From: Symsagittifera roscoffensis | Taxonomy: Eukaryota; Xenacoelomorpha; Acoela; Convolutidae | DNA length: 64,000 nucleotides | Direction of reading: 5' to 3' | Assembly: GCF_963678635.1 (NCBI RefSeq) | Contig: NC_087070.1 | Location: forward strand, 54,662,617-54,726,616 | Shown here: one piece after another, positions 21,743 through 31,225 of the stretch | How the letters are laid out: each line of letters opens with the position of its first letter | Numbering within the stretch: position 1 is the stretch's first letter | Made by a program: the position numbers and the translations under genes | Notes under the pieces: model-generated | Told to the model about the DNA's origin: nothing | Seen by the model: the letters and a program-made list of their open reading frames with translations, nothing else | Database searches by the model: none

Positions 21743-23038
21743 TTAGCATATACTCAGATAGTATTTTTTATGTAAGTAAACTTCTATGTCAGTCTCTGAA
21801 AATATCACATGCACAAGAGCGTACAACTCTCTAGGGTGTAGCTTCCCTCTATTGGGATCATAAACTGGTAACGAGAGAGAGGTCACACCTCTCTCAACCA
21901 GGAAATCCCTGAGTCGAGTCAAGGCCAATACCAAGCTCTCCGGATTCACGTGTTGCCTATCAGTAGCTTTTGTAACCAAAAAACACAAATATTTCCCTGG
22001 TATCTGTGATGCAACAGGGGGCAACGCTATCATTCCTCCTACACCAGGCCTCTGTTTCCACAAAAACTCGATATTCTTGTACTCTCTTTTAAAGTCGGTC
22101 GCTAGTGCTGTTTTGAAGCTTACGTCCGCCGTTATCGCTATGGCGCACGTGCGTTCCGTGAGTATGAAATCGCTGTCCGTTATGACGATATTGTTCGAAT
22201 AGTGGTTCGGTAGATCAAAATACGATTCAAAGATTCGTCCAAAAGGTGGTTTCTTAGCATTCTCGCCCTCTGTCTCTATTTCTCCGGTTTCTCTTGCCGA
22301 TTTCAATTTTTTTATTATGAGGTTTTCGGTGTGGGTGAGTCCTACCCCCACTCCCCGGACAAAAATATCCATCGACGTCCCCGTCGATCGCCCAAAGTCT
22401 AGGAGACCGAGGTTGGATTGTGGAACACGTAGAGGACCATCTGGGGCGACCCAGTTGGACTCGGTATTGTCATGACTGATGTATTTGACGCCGTCTCTAT
22501 CGACGTCCTGAATCGTCAGGATCGTCTCTTTTGGATGTGTCGGCAGATCATGGAGCCATTCGAGCACGCGCAAGTTTGTTAGTTCTTGCTCATGAGTCTG
22601 TCCCGCTTCTGGTTCGAACTCCACTTCCGGTTCTGATCGATCGTCGATCCAATCTTGATCCATATCGTTCACAAGGTCGATTTCCCCTAGCATCGCCACT
22701 TCGTCCAGTCCCACCAGCGAGTCTATGACATCACTCACTACTATCCTGTCTACAACGAAGTCCTCGCCATACGGATTGTATTTCTTCTGGTTTTTTCCTT
22801 TCTTGCTTTGGCGTGTTTCCATGGTGAGAGGAAAGTCAGGCTGTATTCCTTTGTCAATTTCGGTTTGTTCCGGGCAATCCCAGTCTTCTTCGGCATAGGG
22901 TAGAGTTTCATCGTCCACCTCTACTCGCTCAGTCAACTCGAGATCCAGTGGTAGATCGCAATCGTCCACCACCTCATTCCCGTCGTTCTTGTCGCGAGTA
23001 CCCCTTTCATTCACTTCACAAGCAGGATCCACAATTAA
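21743..23038 (-). CDS. Element A ORF1, C-terminal macro-domain part
   Basis: About 430 residues in frame with integrase; only a TAA (23041-23039) separates them. B reads through the same place with a Tyr codon. The first 270 residues are acidic and low-complexity, followed by the conserved FVRGVGVGLTHTEN (about plus 22320-22362). The last 150 residues (22200-21746) match the OARD1/TARG1 and Poa1p type of macro domain, which binds ADP-ribose: AIAITADVSF, then FKREY, GKYLCFLVTK, a helix VLALTRLRDFL, SLSLPVYDPNRGKL, ELYALVHVIF and EVYL. In OARD1 the catalytic residues are a Lys after the LIT strand and an Asp in the GCGLD loop. A keeps the Lys (VTK), but the glycine loops are altered, so catalysis is uncertain. 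Confidence 0.7.
   Translation of the reverse strand, partial: LIVDPACEVNERGTRDKNDGNEVVDDCDLPLDLELTERVEVDDETLPYAEEDWDCPEQTEIDKGIQPDFPLTMETRQSKKGKNQKKYNPYGEDFVVDRIVVSDVIDSLVGLDEVAMLGEIDLVNDMDQDWIDDRSEPEVEFEPEAGQTHEQELTNLRVLEWLHDLPTHPKETILTIQDVDRDGVKYISHDNTESNWVAPDGPLRVPQSNLGLLDFGRSTGTSMDIFVRGVGVGLTHTENLIIKKLKSARETGEIETEGENAKKPPFGRIFESYFDLPNHYSNNIVITDSDFILTERTCAIAITADVSFKTALATDFKREYKNIEFLWKQRPGVGGMIALPPVASQIPGKYLCFLVTKATDRQHVNPESLVLALTRLRDFLVERGVTSLSLPVYDPNRGKLHPRELYALVHVIFSETDIEVYLHKKYYLSIC
22351..22388. other. Conserved stem-loop motif inside ORF1 of A
   Basis: Plus strand CTCCCCGGACA (22351-22361), a 9-base gap, then ATCGACG-TCCC-CGTCGAT (22371-22388), a perfect 7-bp stem. The same layout with different stem bases recurs in B's ORF1 and in the LTRs. 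Confidence 0.6.
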
Positions 23039-26000
23039 TTAGTCTCCCTCTTGCATGTCCGCTGGGATGCACCAATCCTCTGACGAGGCATTGTGCGGTT
23101 TGATATTCTCGTAATGAGCCGCTCTTCCAGTGCTCAGCCGATAAAAACGACCTCCTTGATGCACCTCTGTTATCTGAAATGGACCACGCCATTTCTTTAA
23201 TAGTTTCTTGGTTCCTTTTGGTGGAACCACTTCCTGGAACACCCAGACGTAATCGCCAACTGAGTAGGCTTTTGCATCGGCTGTCTTTTTATCAAACCTT
23301 CTTTTTTGTCTAATTTGCGCCTGTTGCGTATTCCTCCTGCATAAGTCATTGAGGTCCTGTTGTCTTCTAATAACGTCCCGCACGTACGTTTGCGGTGCTG
23401 TCCTCTTCCCTTCATATTCAGGGTAAAAGAACGTTAACGGGAGTGCTTTTTCGTGACCCGTCAGCATCATATGCGGACTTATTCCCGTGGTGGAATGCTC
23501 CGTGCTGTTGTAAGCACCCATCACTTGCGGCAAGTGCTTGTCCCAGTCATCCATGTAGCGTGAGCAGTAGACTCTCAACATGGATACCAGAGTGCGATTC
23601 TGCCTCTCGACTAGGCCATTCGTTTGCGGGTGATAAGTGGTCGAGTGGGCCTGCGCTACCTGCGACCTTTTCATTAACTCTTTTGTGAGATCACCTACGA
23701 ATGCTTTGCCATTGTCCGATTGGAACGTGATGGGGCAGCCATGCCTTGCTATCCACACATTTATCAAATGATCGCATGTTTCTTCTGCCGATGCTGTCAT
23801 GCAGGGTGCTGCCTCCGCATACTTTGTAAAATGGTCGATCATTACCAGCACCTGATTATAACCCGTTGCTGTCATACAAATTTTCTGATGATCAATTTGC
23901 ACCACTTCGTTGAAACCTGACGACTCTATTGACTGTAGGGGGAACCTTAGCTTCCTGGGATCCTTCGCTTGCTGACATGACAGGCATGCTGTGATCCACT
24001 TCTCACAAGCCTTCTTCAATCCCGGCCATTCAAATCGTTTCTGTATCCTGTTATACACTTTGTCCACGCCTTGATGACCCATCTGATCATGTGAACGAAA
24101 GAGTAATTCGGTCTGGTACAACTGTGGTAACACTATTGAATTGTATTTATAAAGGACCTTGTCCTCCTCCTTGCGCTTAAAGGCTACGATTCCGTCCTTA
24201 TTCAGGTACAACAAGTCGTTTCGCTTCAGGTAGAATTGCTTCAGGATTTTGTAGCTGTCTTCTTCCAAGTCTCCCTTATCAGGTGCTCCATTCTCAATCC
24301 ATCTCTTGAGACTGCTCGTCATCCTATCATTTCGTTGAGCCCTTAGGAGATCCGACAGCCTGTACCTGGCTTTCAAATACGTCTTCACCAGGTTCATTTG
24401 CCCACTCATTATCTCCGGAGCATGAGCATCGTCCATCAACTTGACACACCATATCTTTTTCAAAGGCGTCGCTTCCTGCACAGATGGTTCCAGATTGGTA
24501 CGGACGACCGTACCATGTGGCAGCAATCTGGTTGGGCGTTTCGAAACTGCTATCAGTTCGAGCTCGTCTGCGGCATTATCTATCACAGTGCCCTCTTCAT
24601 CTGAGGTGTATCTGTCCCTGTCTGGATCCTGATGTGTTTCTCGGTCCAGCCCACGCTGCTTCCAGTCTACCAACAAGGAGTGGATTGCGATCTCTGACAT
24701 GTCGGAGTTGGAAGCTGTTTCAGACGTGTTGTCCCAGGACTGGGGTCTCGAGTCAACACTTGAGTCGACTGATTCCTCAACATCATATTCCAAGTTGTCT
24801 GAGATGTTTCTTGACTCGCCGGACAAAACTCTGTCCATCGGTCGCTTCAAAACCGACTCCCCGGACAAAATTCTGCCCCTAGGTGGTCTAGTCAGCCTCT
24901 CCCCGGACAAGTCGTCCTGCACGGGCTCAAAGGTGTCTGACTCCTCAGAGGAGACGTCCTTGACTGGCTCGAAGGTGTCAGACTCCCCGGACATTGTCTC
25001 GTCCACGGACGAACAATCTGGGCTTGGCTCGTATTCCTCTTTTGCATCCGTGAAGTGCACTCTCCTCGTGAAGCTAGATCTCGATCTGATCCTGACTTCC
25101 TCAGTAGTTTGGTTCTGGTTCAATGTTCCATATTCAGTGAACGAAGTTCTCAACAAGACTTCTTTCGGCATCGAGGTCACCAGCTGGTTGACGATCGACC
25201 TGCAATCCCGTTCAACGCCTCGGCTGCGAATGGACACTGGCCTCTTCTCTGTTCTCTCGGTGACAGTCAACCGCTGCATGGTCTCCATCCATTCACGATC
25301 ATGCCTATCCACTTCCCTATCCAACAAGTCGCGGAGTTTTCCCATGACCTCCGGCGCCACGTTCACCGTCTTGTTCAATAAAGCGATGCTGTTTATACCC
25401 AGCCTGGTCAGTTCTTGCTGTACCAAGTTGGATCGGACTAGCAGATCCAACGGAACGGGCTCGCCTCTGGCTAAAAGCTTTATCTCCGCGGCCGTCTCCA
25501 CTGGAAGGTCAGGGTGTCCAGGTATAGGATGTCCTGACTTGTCTAACCACCTAGTAAGTGGCAGCTTGTCGTAGGTTTCTTTGTCCAGAAAGGAAAACCC
25601 GTCTTTGATCTCTGATTGGTTAGCTTGCTTCTCCTCGAGGCGCTCATAAAATTCTGTCTTTTTACTGAGGCTATCTGCGTTCTGGTGCTTGTCACGGGTA
25701 CGGTGCTCTATGATCATGTGGTATCCATCCAGGCGCACAATCCAACGACCAATATAGCTTTGGTCCATCGAATAGGTTTTCAGCCAGGCAAGGGCACGAT
25801 TATCCACACGTAACTTGAAGGGAGCACTCCCCAAGTAGGCCCTGTATTTTTCCACGAAAGTGATCACCGCAAACATCTCCGCTTTTGGTGCGCCGTACTT
25901 CATTTCAGTATCACTCAGGACTTTACTCCCGTAGGCTATCGGACGAAGAACCGTTCTCCCGTTCCACTCCTGCTCTTGGTGAAGTATGCCCGATATCGCA

Positions 26001-26611
26001 ACCACTGATGCATCCGTGTCCAGCACGAACATTCCCTTCTCTGTTGGCATGCCGAGGACCGGTGCCTCGCAAAGTTCACGCTTGATGTTTTCAAATGAAA
26101 CTTGTGCCTCATCAGTCCAGGTGAACTTTTTGCCCTTGTTTCTCATCAGCCTCTGCATGGGGTATATCTTGTCAGCATACCCCTTGATGAACTCTCGATA
26201 ATAATTTGCGAATCCCAGAAAACTCATCAGCTGTGTATCTGTTTTAGGTGCCTTCCAGGTCAGCACCGCTTCAACCGCTTCGGGATCTGGTCTCACTCCA
26301 TGTTTGTCAACCAGGCGGCCCAGATACTTTATGGAATCCCTGAGGATTTCACACTTAGAGGATTTGCATTTCAGACCCGCCTGCTTCATGCAAGAAAACA
26401 CCTCCTCCAACCTCTCTATGTGGTCTTCTAAGGTTGGTGTTGCAATCACGACATCATCGACATAACACATAATGAGATTCCCGTATTTCTTAGTGACGCT
26501 CGTGAGTGCCTGGGCCATCAGTCGCTGGAATGTGGCCGTCGCGTTGCACAATCCGAATGGCATCCTCTTCCACTGGAACAGTCCCAGGTCACACGCGAAA
26601 CCTGTTTTCTC
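23039..26611 (-). CDS. pol: Element A ORF1: RT (C-terminal half), RNase H, integrase
   Basis: About 1,190 residues, in frame with gag-protease across a TGA (26614-26612). B has AGG (Arg) there and the surrounding codons fit CGA to TGA. Numbering from the gag ATG: RT YVDD at 1588; RNase H from LDTDAS (about 1740) to DKHQNADSLSK (about 1850); a spacer of about 430 residues with repeated SGES motifs; integrase zinc-binding H-x4-H...C-x2-C (about 2377); DDE core with QIDH, QSDNGK and NGLVERQ; then a GPF module (KWRGPFQITEV). The order RT, RNase H, integrase is that of Ty3/gypsy. All catalytic residues I can locate are present, so the stop is the main lesion. Confidence 0.9.
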   Translation of the reverse strand, partial: EKTGFACDLGLFQWKRMPFGLCNATATFQRLMAQALTSVTKKYGNLIMCYVDDVVIATPTLEDHIERLEEVFSCMKQAGLKCKSSKCEILRDSIKYLGRLVDKHGVRPDPEAVEAVLTWKAPKTDTQLMSFLGFANYYREFIKGYADKIYPMQRLMRNKGKKFTWTDEAQVSFENIKRELCEAPVLGMPTEKGMFVLDTDASVVAISGILHQEQEWNGRTVLRPIAYGSKVLSDTEMKYGAPKAEMFAVITFVEKYRAYLGSAPFKLRVDNRALAWLKTYSMDQSYIGRWIVRLDGYHMIIEHRTRDKHQNADSLSKKTEFYERLEEKQANQSEIKDGFSFLDKETYDKLPLTRWLDKSGHPIPGHPDLPVETAAEIKLLARGEPVPLDLLVRSNLVQQELTRLGINSIALLNKTVNVAPEVMGKLRDLLDREVDRHDREWMETMQRLTVTERTEKRPVSIRSRGVERDCRSIVNQLVTSMPKEVLLRTSFTEYGTLNQNQTTEEVRIRSRSSFTRRVHFTDAKEEYEPSPDCSSVDETMSGESDTFEPVKDVSSEESDTFEPVQDDLSGERLTRPPRGRILSGESVLKRPMDRVLSGESRNISDNLEYDVEESVDSSVDSRPQSWDNTSETASNSDMSEIAIHSLLVDWKQRGLDRETHQDPDRDRYTSDEEGTVIDNAADELELIAVSKRPTRLLPHGTVVRTNLEPSVQEATPLKKIWCVKLMDDAHAPEIMSGQMNLVKTYLKARYRLSDLLRAQRNDRMTSSLKRWIENGAPDKGDLEEDSYKILKQFYLKRNDLLYLNKDGIVAFKRKEEDKVLYKYNSIVLPQLYQTELLFRSHDQMGHQGVDKVYNRIQKRFEWPGLKKACEKWITACLSCQQAKDPRKLRFPLQSIESSGFNEVVQIDHQKICMTATGYNQVLVMIDHFTKYAEAAPCMTASAEETCDHLINVWIARHGCPITFQSDNGKAFVGDLTKELMKRSQVAQAHSTTYHPQTNGLVERQNRTLVSMLRVYCSRYMDDWDKHLPQVMGAYNSTEHSTTGISPHMMLTGHEKALPLTFFYPEYEGKRTAPQTYVRDVIRRQQDLNDLCRRNTQQAQIRQKRRFDKKTADAKAYSVGDYVWVFQEVVPPKGTKKLLKKWRGPFQITEVHQGGRFYRLSTGRAAHYENIKPHNASSEDWCIPADMQEGD

Positions 26612-29600
26612 TCAATCTTGCTTTCTGAGTGGCACTTGCCAGAATGCGGAGCCCAAATCCAACGTCGTGAAGAACTTAGCGTCTCCCAGCTTGGATAGGC
26701 TCTCATCGATGCGGGGAATCGGGTATGCGTCCTTTATAGTCACTGCGTTCAGATAACGGAAATCACAACAAAATCTGAGTTGTCCCCCTTTCTTTTTCGC
26801 CATGACCACGCCACAAGCCCATGGGGACTTCGACGGCTCAATCATGTCGTACTCCATTAACATTTCAATTTCCTTCCTACACGCTTCTGACTTGTTTGGG
26901 GTCATTCTTCTCGCCCCTTCCCTGTGAGGTACCGAGCCCTCTTCTATCTCAATCTCGTGCTCTACAAACTTGCAACAAGCTATATCGGCCTTATGCTTTG
27001 AAAAAACGTCTGCGTTCCGATCTAGCGCCGCCCTGAGCGAATCTAGTTCCTTGTCAGATATTTTACCCTTCAGATGTTCTATCTCAGGTAGGACAGGCCT
27101 ATTCGCTGCTAACTCTGCTTCCGTCGGCCTCTCAGGAAAGTTGGAACAACTAGACAGCCCATCATCTGTTTCCGACTTCATTGAAAACAATTTCCTAGAA
27201 GATTTCAATTCAATTACTCTTTTCATTATACATTCTTGGTTCGCATGTAATGGACATTTAGTTACATCAAACTTCTTCAAGTTCTCCACACTCAGAAAGT
27301 CTGTGTTCAGAGGCAAAGCGTAGCCAAGCTTCTTTCCCCTCTGTATTGTCACTGTTGTTGCTTCTGTGTTCAATAACACACTCACACACAGTCCGCTCTG
27401 AGTGAGTGAGAAGCTTCTTCCTAAAATAGCCGAGCTTTTACTGTTTGGATTTGGTACCAGACACACCTGTCTGTCATTGCTGAGTTCATTCAAGTTCCTC
27501 ATCCTAAACGTCGCTACTACGGCTTGGTTCGGTTTTAATCTAACTTTTCGATCCAGAAAAATCGGCACCTTGGCCTGATTAATTAAGATCTTATTAAGGG
27601 GTCTTTTTTCATACTTTCTCTCAGGATCCTTGATCCTAATCAATCCGTCATTGAGATCGATCGTGACGTCAAAGTTGCGAACGAAATCCCTTCCTAGGAT
27701 GAACTGGTCGGATTCATCCAAATTCTCTACTACTAGGAAGCTCATCCAAAGATGTCTTCCTCCGAGCTGCAGTGAGATGATCGGGGTTCGTCCGGCGACA
27801 TAGATCGCTCCCTGATTGGCAGCTGCCAACCTGATGTTTGTCGGTATGAGATCCGATCTTTCGAAACCCATGTCGGTCCAAGTTTTGACTGGCATGACAC
27901 TAACCACTGCTCCCGTGTCTAGCAGTCCCTTTACTGAAAGTTGTCTGCCTTGCACGTCCAGAACGTGTGCGGCCAGATCGGCCTCGCAACCAATATGCAC
28001 CGCATCTTGTTCGAGCATCGAGTTGTGTCCGATTCGTCTGACCTTCAGCTCCTCTTGACCAATGTATATCCGGCCAACCTGATCGTTCGCATCAGTTATG
28101 TGAGCTTTCGTGTAGATATTGATGCCATCCACATTCATCAGAATCGGGTAAGGGCCATAGACATCGATATAATGTCCGTCCACTTTCATCAGCCTCGGAC
28201 CTCCCGTTGTGAGCAGCGCTCGCACTGCCCTGGAGTCCAGTTTGGGATCCTTCTCCTTCAGGTAGTCGGCATAGATGTCCAGGTGGATTAGTGTAATCTC
28301 GGATGGTTCACTCAAGTTCTTGACCACCCGGTGCCCTGCGACTGAGATGATGGACATTATTTTGGTCCCCGCCTTCGTCATGCCGAAAGTCTTGCCAGAT
28401 ATAACGTTCAGTTTTAGTCCCTGTTTCTTGGGCTCCTCTTTGTCTTCTACTTTTGTCGCTTTACCGAGGACATTAAGACTCTCCCGAAAATCTGTGCTTT
28501 CCAGCTCCGACCTTACCCATTGCTCCACTTCTTTCGTGGCAAGGTCCTGTTTGACATTCTGCAGCGCTGTCCTTGCCGCCAGGCCGTAATCCACCTTAAG
28601 TGGACTAGACGACTCTGCTCCGAGGTTCGAGGCTACCACCTCGTCAGGCCATGTCTTAACCTTTTTGGTCGCAAAGGTGCTCGGTGTCGTTTCCTTTCTC
28701 CGAGATTCAGCCTCGTTCATCAGACGTGCTCGACTGGCCTTGACACCCGAAAGCGCCTCTTCGTGGCGGGGATGTTTCGCGTCCGCTACTGCGTCCCAAA
28801 ATTGAGTACAATCCGATTTGAAGTGTCCCTCCAAATTACAGAAGAAACACCTCGGACCATATTTCATGATGAGCCCCCTGACGGTCTCCTCATGATCCTC
28901 GTCGGTCGCGTCGGCGTCCTCGAGAAAGTGGCCTATGGCCTTCATGTTCTGTTTGTATGCAGAACACGCAGAAACGTGATGGTCCATCGAACCACAATTC
29001 GCGCACGACCTCCTCTTGTCCATGTCATCGCGAGGTTTGTACCAACTGGAATTCGCACCAGTGTTTGTCCCGCTATAGTTGCCATAATTGCTGTAACGGT
29101 TTTGCGCCCTCGGTTTTATGAGTAAATACTCGCGTGACTTCATACGCAAGTCGTCAGGCGTGGGTAGCTGGTCAAGCGACAGGGTGAAGTGAGTGGCCAA
29201 CATCGTCTTCAACTCCTCACTCCTTACTCCATCCATGAACTTCGAAGCAATCGCCAAGTTTCGCTCGGATATTCTCTCATCCGGGTTGCTTCTCCTCCTG
29301 AGCAATTCAAGGTCGTCCAAGAATTTATCTATTGATTCTTCATCTCTCTGACGCCTCTTCTCGAACTTCACCATGGCCTGGAGCCCTTGTACTCCAGAGC
29401 CGAAACGATTCAGCAGGATGTCGAATATCTTGCGAGCGCTGTCTCTCTCATTGGCTCTTTTCGCCATTACACAATTTAATGCAGTACCCTCCAGGTTGCT
29501 TGTCAGCGCGCTGCACTCTTGTTTCTTGGAGAGATTCTCTTCCTCAAAGTGTAACTTCATCACTTCTATCCAAGTATCAATGCAGCCGTCTGACTCGTCT

Positions 29601-31225
29601 TTATATGACTTCGGCTTTTTCAGTGTTCTTCTTGACCTCTCTCCTCTCTCGGTTGACTTCGAGAGCTTGGTGATGAATGTTTCAAGAGATCTGTTCAGAG
29701 GCTCAAACATCGAGGCATATATCGTTGTGTCTTGCGAGACTGTAGTCAGATCTGGTACTGAACTGACTTGTGGTACGGTTGGCAATCTTGTCTCCGGGGT
29801 GGCATCTGCCTCCGGCGGGACTGGATTCGTCCAGCCAGGCCTCTGCGGGGCTGCCCTTGGCCGCTCCTTGTTTCTATGTTCGTAGTTCGTTCTCGAGCCT
29901 TGCTGGGCTCTGGCACTGTTGCCCGTACCATCTCCAACATTCGCGTGGCTTGAGCGCTCCCTTGGGTTGGAATGCTCCTGCCAACTACTCCCATTCAGGA
30001 TCGCGTCAAGCTTCCGCATCATTAAGTCAGACTTTGCATCTAACCTCTTCTCCAGGCTGGTCATCGTGCGGGCATAGGTACTATCATGATCGTTCAACAA
30101 TCGTTCGATCTCTCTGGTCATCCTGGCCTCTCTTTCGTATGACTCCTTGTTTGCTTGTGCCAGGCTCTCCGCCAGGCATTGATCGGTGTTGCGAATCAAC
30201 TGAGCTTGATCAACCCTCGCCTGCGACTTCACGTGCGTTAGTTCATCTCTCAGATTCTCTTGACCCTTGTGAGCTCTCTCATCCACCTGATCTATTCTTT
30301 TAGTCATGTCCCGTCTCAGTTCATCCAGACCATTCATTACGCCAGCGAACATGTCACTTATGTCGCCAGTGGCCCCAAATGACGGGGTTAGTCCCAGAGA
30401 AGATGAGGTCAACGGCGGCTGCAGCCTGGTGCTTGATGAAGCACCGCCTCTTTCCTTGCTCATCGACGTCATTAATCTGTCGAAGGTTGACGACGCTCCC
30501 ATCGTTATCCCATCTGACATGGGCCTGGTCGGCGAGGTTGATGACGCCTTCCTGCTCATATCATTCCTTGGGCACGGTGTGAAGTTCACATCCGGATGGG
30601 TTATCTCCGGGTAGTCATCACTGGAAGTCAAACCTACAGTTGGTAGTGACGCCATGCGTTCGTCGTACAAGGACTTCCAACTCTTCTTGGCCTTCGAACC
30701 CGTTTGTTCTCCACTCGGGCTTATACTCGACATCATCGCGTTGTTGCTCTGCTTGGCCAGAGATGAGTGGGTACTAGCCGAATGTGAGTATTCTCCCCTC
30801 CACCTGTGACTCTTGGTCTCCGATTTGGACATTCCCCTGTACAACACTTCCTCCCGAGGTTCGACCTCGGGACGCTCCGAGATCTCCTCTGTCCTCTCGG
30901 CTTCCTCCCGTTCGAGGACCTCGTCTGGCTCAAAGTCGGGTCGAATGAGCGTTCGCTCCCCTTCGTCAAAGGGATCCACCAGCGTTTCGCTCACAGGCTC
31001 GGCCTCGGCGCTCCGCCTTTGATTGCCATCGAGGTTTTTCTCGCTCCTTAGTTTCATTTCGCTCACTGAAAGATCAGGTTGACCTTTAGTCGATTCGTCT
31101 TCAGCAAACGCGTCGGAAGCGCTGCTAAACGAGGTTTGGCTACGCCTAGTTCTAAACTTCCGCGTGCTTCCCTTGCTTAGCCTGGGAATTTTAGTAGTCG
31201 ATCCTAGCGAGTCCCTGCGCTGCAT
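26612..31225 (-). CDS. gag-pol: Element A ORF1: gag, protease, start of RT
   Basis: 1,537 residues from ATG 31225-31223, which has A at -3; the open frame extends 60 bp further upstream with no ATG. Order: low-complexity basic and acidic N-terminus, coiled coil (about 300-405), retrotransposon gag core (about 545-705), two CCHC zinc knuckles (CANCGSMDHHVSAC near 740 and CFFCNLEGHFKSDC near 792), aspartic protease with DTGA (27908-27919, residue 1103) and the first half of RT (from about 1432). Gag and pol share one frame with no stop or shift between them. The frame ends at an in-frame TGA about 50 codons before YVDD, which would cut off RT if not read through. Confidence 0.9.
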   Translation of the reverse strand: MQRRDSLGSTTKIPRLSKGSTRKFRTRRSQTSFSSASDAFAEDESTKGQPDLSVSEMKLRSEKNLDGNQRRSAEAEPVSETLVDPFDEGERTLIRPDFEPDEVLEREEAERTEEISERPEVEPREEVLYRGMSKSETKSHRWRGEYSHSASTHSSLAKQSNNAMMSSISPSGEQTGSKAKKSWKSLYDERMASLPTVGLTSSDDYPEITHPDVNFTPCPRNDMSRKASSTSPTRPMSDGITMGASSTFDRLMTSMSKERGGASSSTRLQPPLTSSSLGLTPSFGATGDISDMFAGVMNGLDELRRDMTKRIDQVDERAHKGQENLRDELTHVKSQARVDQAQLIRNTDQCLAESLAQANKESYEREARMTREIERLLNDHDSTYARTMTSLEKRLDAKSDLMMRKLDAILNGSSWQEHSNPRERSSHANVGDGTGNSARAQQGSRTNYEHRNKERPRAAPQRPGWTNPVPPEADATPETRLPTVPQVSSVPDLTTVSQDTTIYASMFEPLNRSLETFITKLSKSTERGERSRRTLKKPKSYKDESDGCIDTWIEVMKLHFEEENLSKKQECSALTSNLEGTALNCVMAKRANERDSARKIFDILLNRFGSGVQGLQAMVKFEKRRQRDEESIDKFLDDLELLRRRSNPDERISERNLAIASKFMDGVRSEELKTMLATHFTLSLDQLPTPDDLRMKSREYLLIKPRAQNRYSNYGNYSGTNTGANSSWYKPRDDMDKRRSCANCGSMDHHVSACSAYKQNMKAIGHFLEDADATDEDHEETVRGLIMKYGPRCFFCNLEGHFKSDCTQFWDAVADAKHPRHEEALSGVKASRARLMNEAESRRKETTPSTFATKKVKTWPDEVVASNLGAESSSPLKVDYGLAARTALQNVKQDLATKEVEQWVRSELESTDFRESLNVLGKATKVEDKEEPKKQGLKLNVISGKTFGMTKAGTKIMSIISVAGHRVVKNLSEPSEITLIHLDIYADYLKEKDPKLDSRAVRALLTTGGPRLMKVDGHYIDVYGPYPILMNVDGINIYTKAHITDANDQVGRIYIGQEELKVRRIGHNSMLEQDAVHIGCEADLAAHVLDVQGRQLSVKGLLDTGAVVSVMPVKTWTDMGFERSDLIPTNIRLAAANQGAIYVAGRTPIISLQLGGRHLWMSFLVVENLDESDQFILGRDFVRNFDVTIDLNDGLIRIKDPERKYEKRPLNKILINQAKVPIFLDRKVRLKPNQAVVATFRMRNLNELSNDRQVCLVPNPNSKSSAILGRSFSLTQSGLCVSVLLNTEATTVTIQRGKKLGYALPLNTDFLSVENLKKFDVTKCPLHANQECIMKRVIELKSSRKLFSMKSETDDGLSSCSNFPERPTEAELAANRPVLPEIEHLKGKISDKELDSLRAALDRNADVFSKHKADIACCKFVEHEIEIEEGSVPHREGARRMTPNKSEACRKEIEMLMEYDMIEPSKSPWACGVVMAKKKGGQLRFCCDFRYLNAVTIKDAYPIPRIDESLSKLGDAKFFTTLDLGSAFWQVPLRKQD

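Noticed and set aside
26612-26614. Stop readthrough as a gag-pol control point
   Set aside because: It lies inside RT, 50 codons before YVDD, and B has an Arg codon there.
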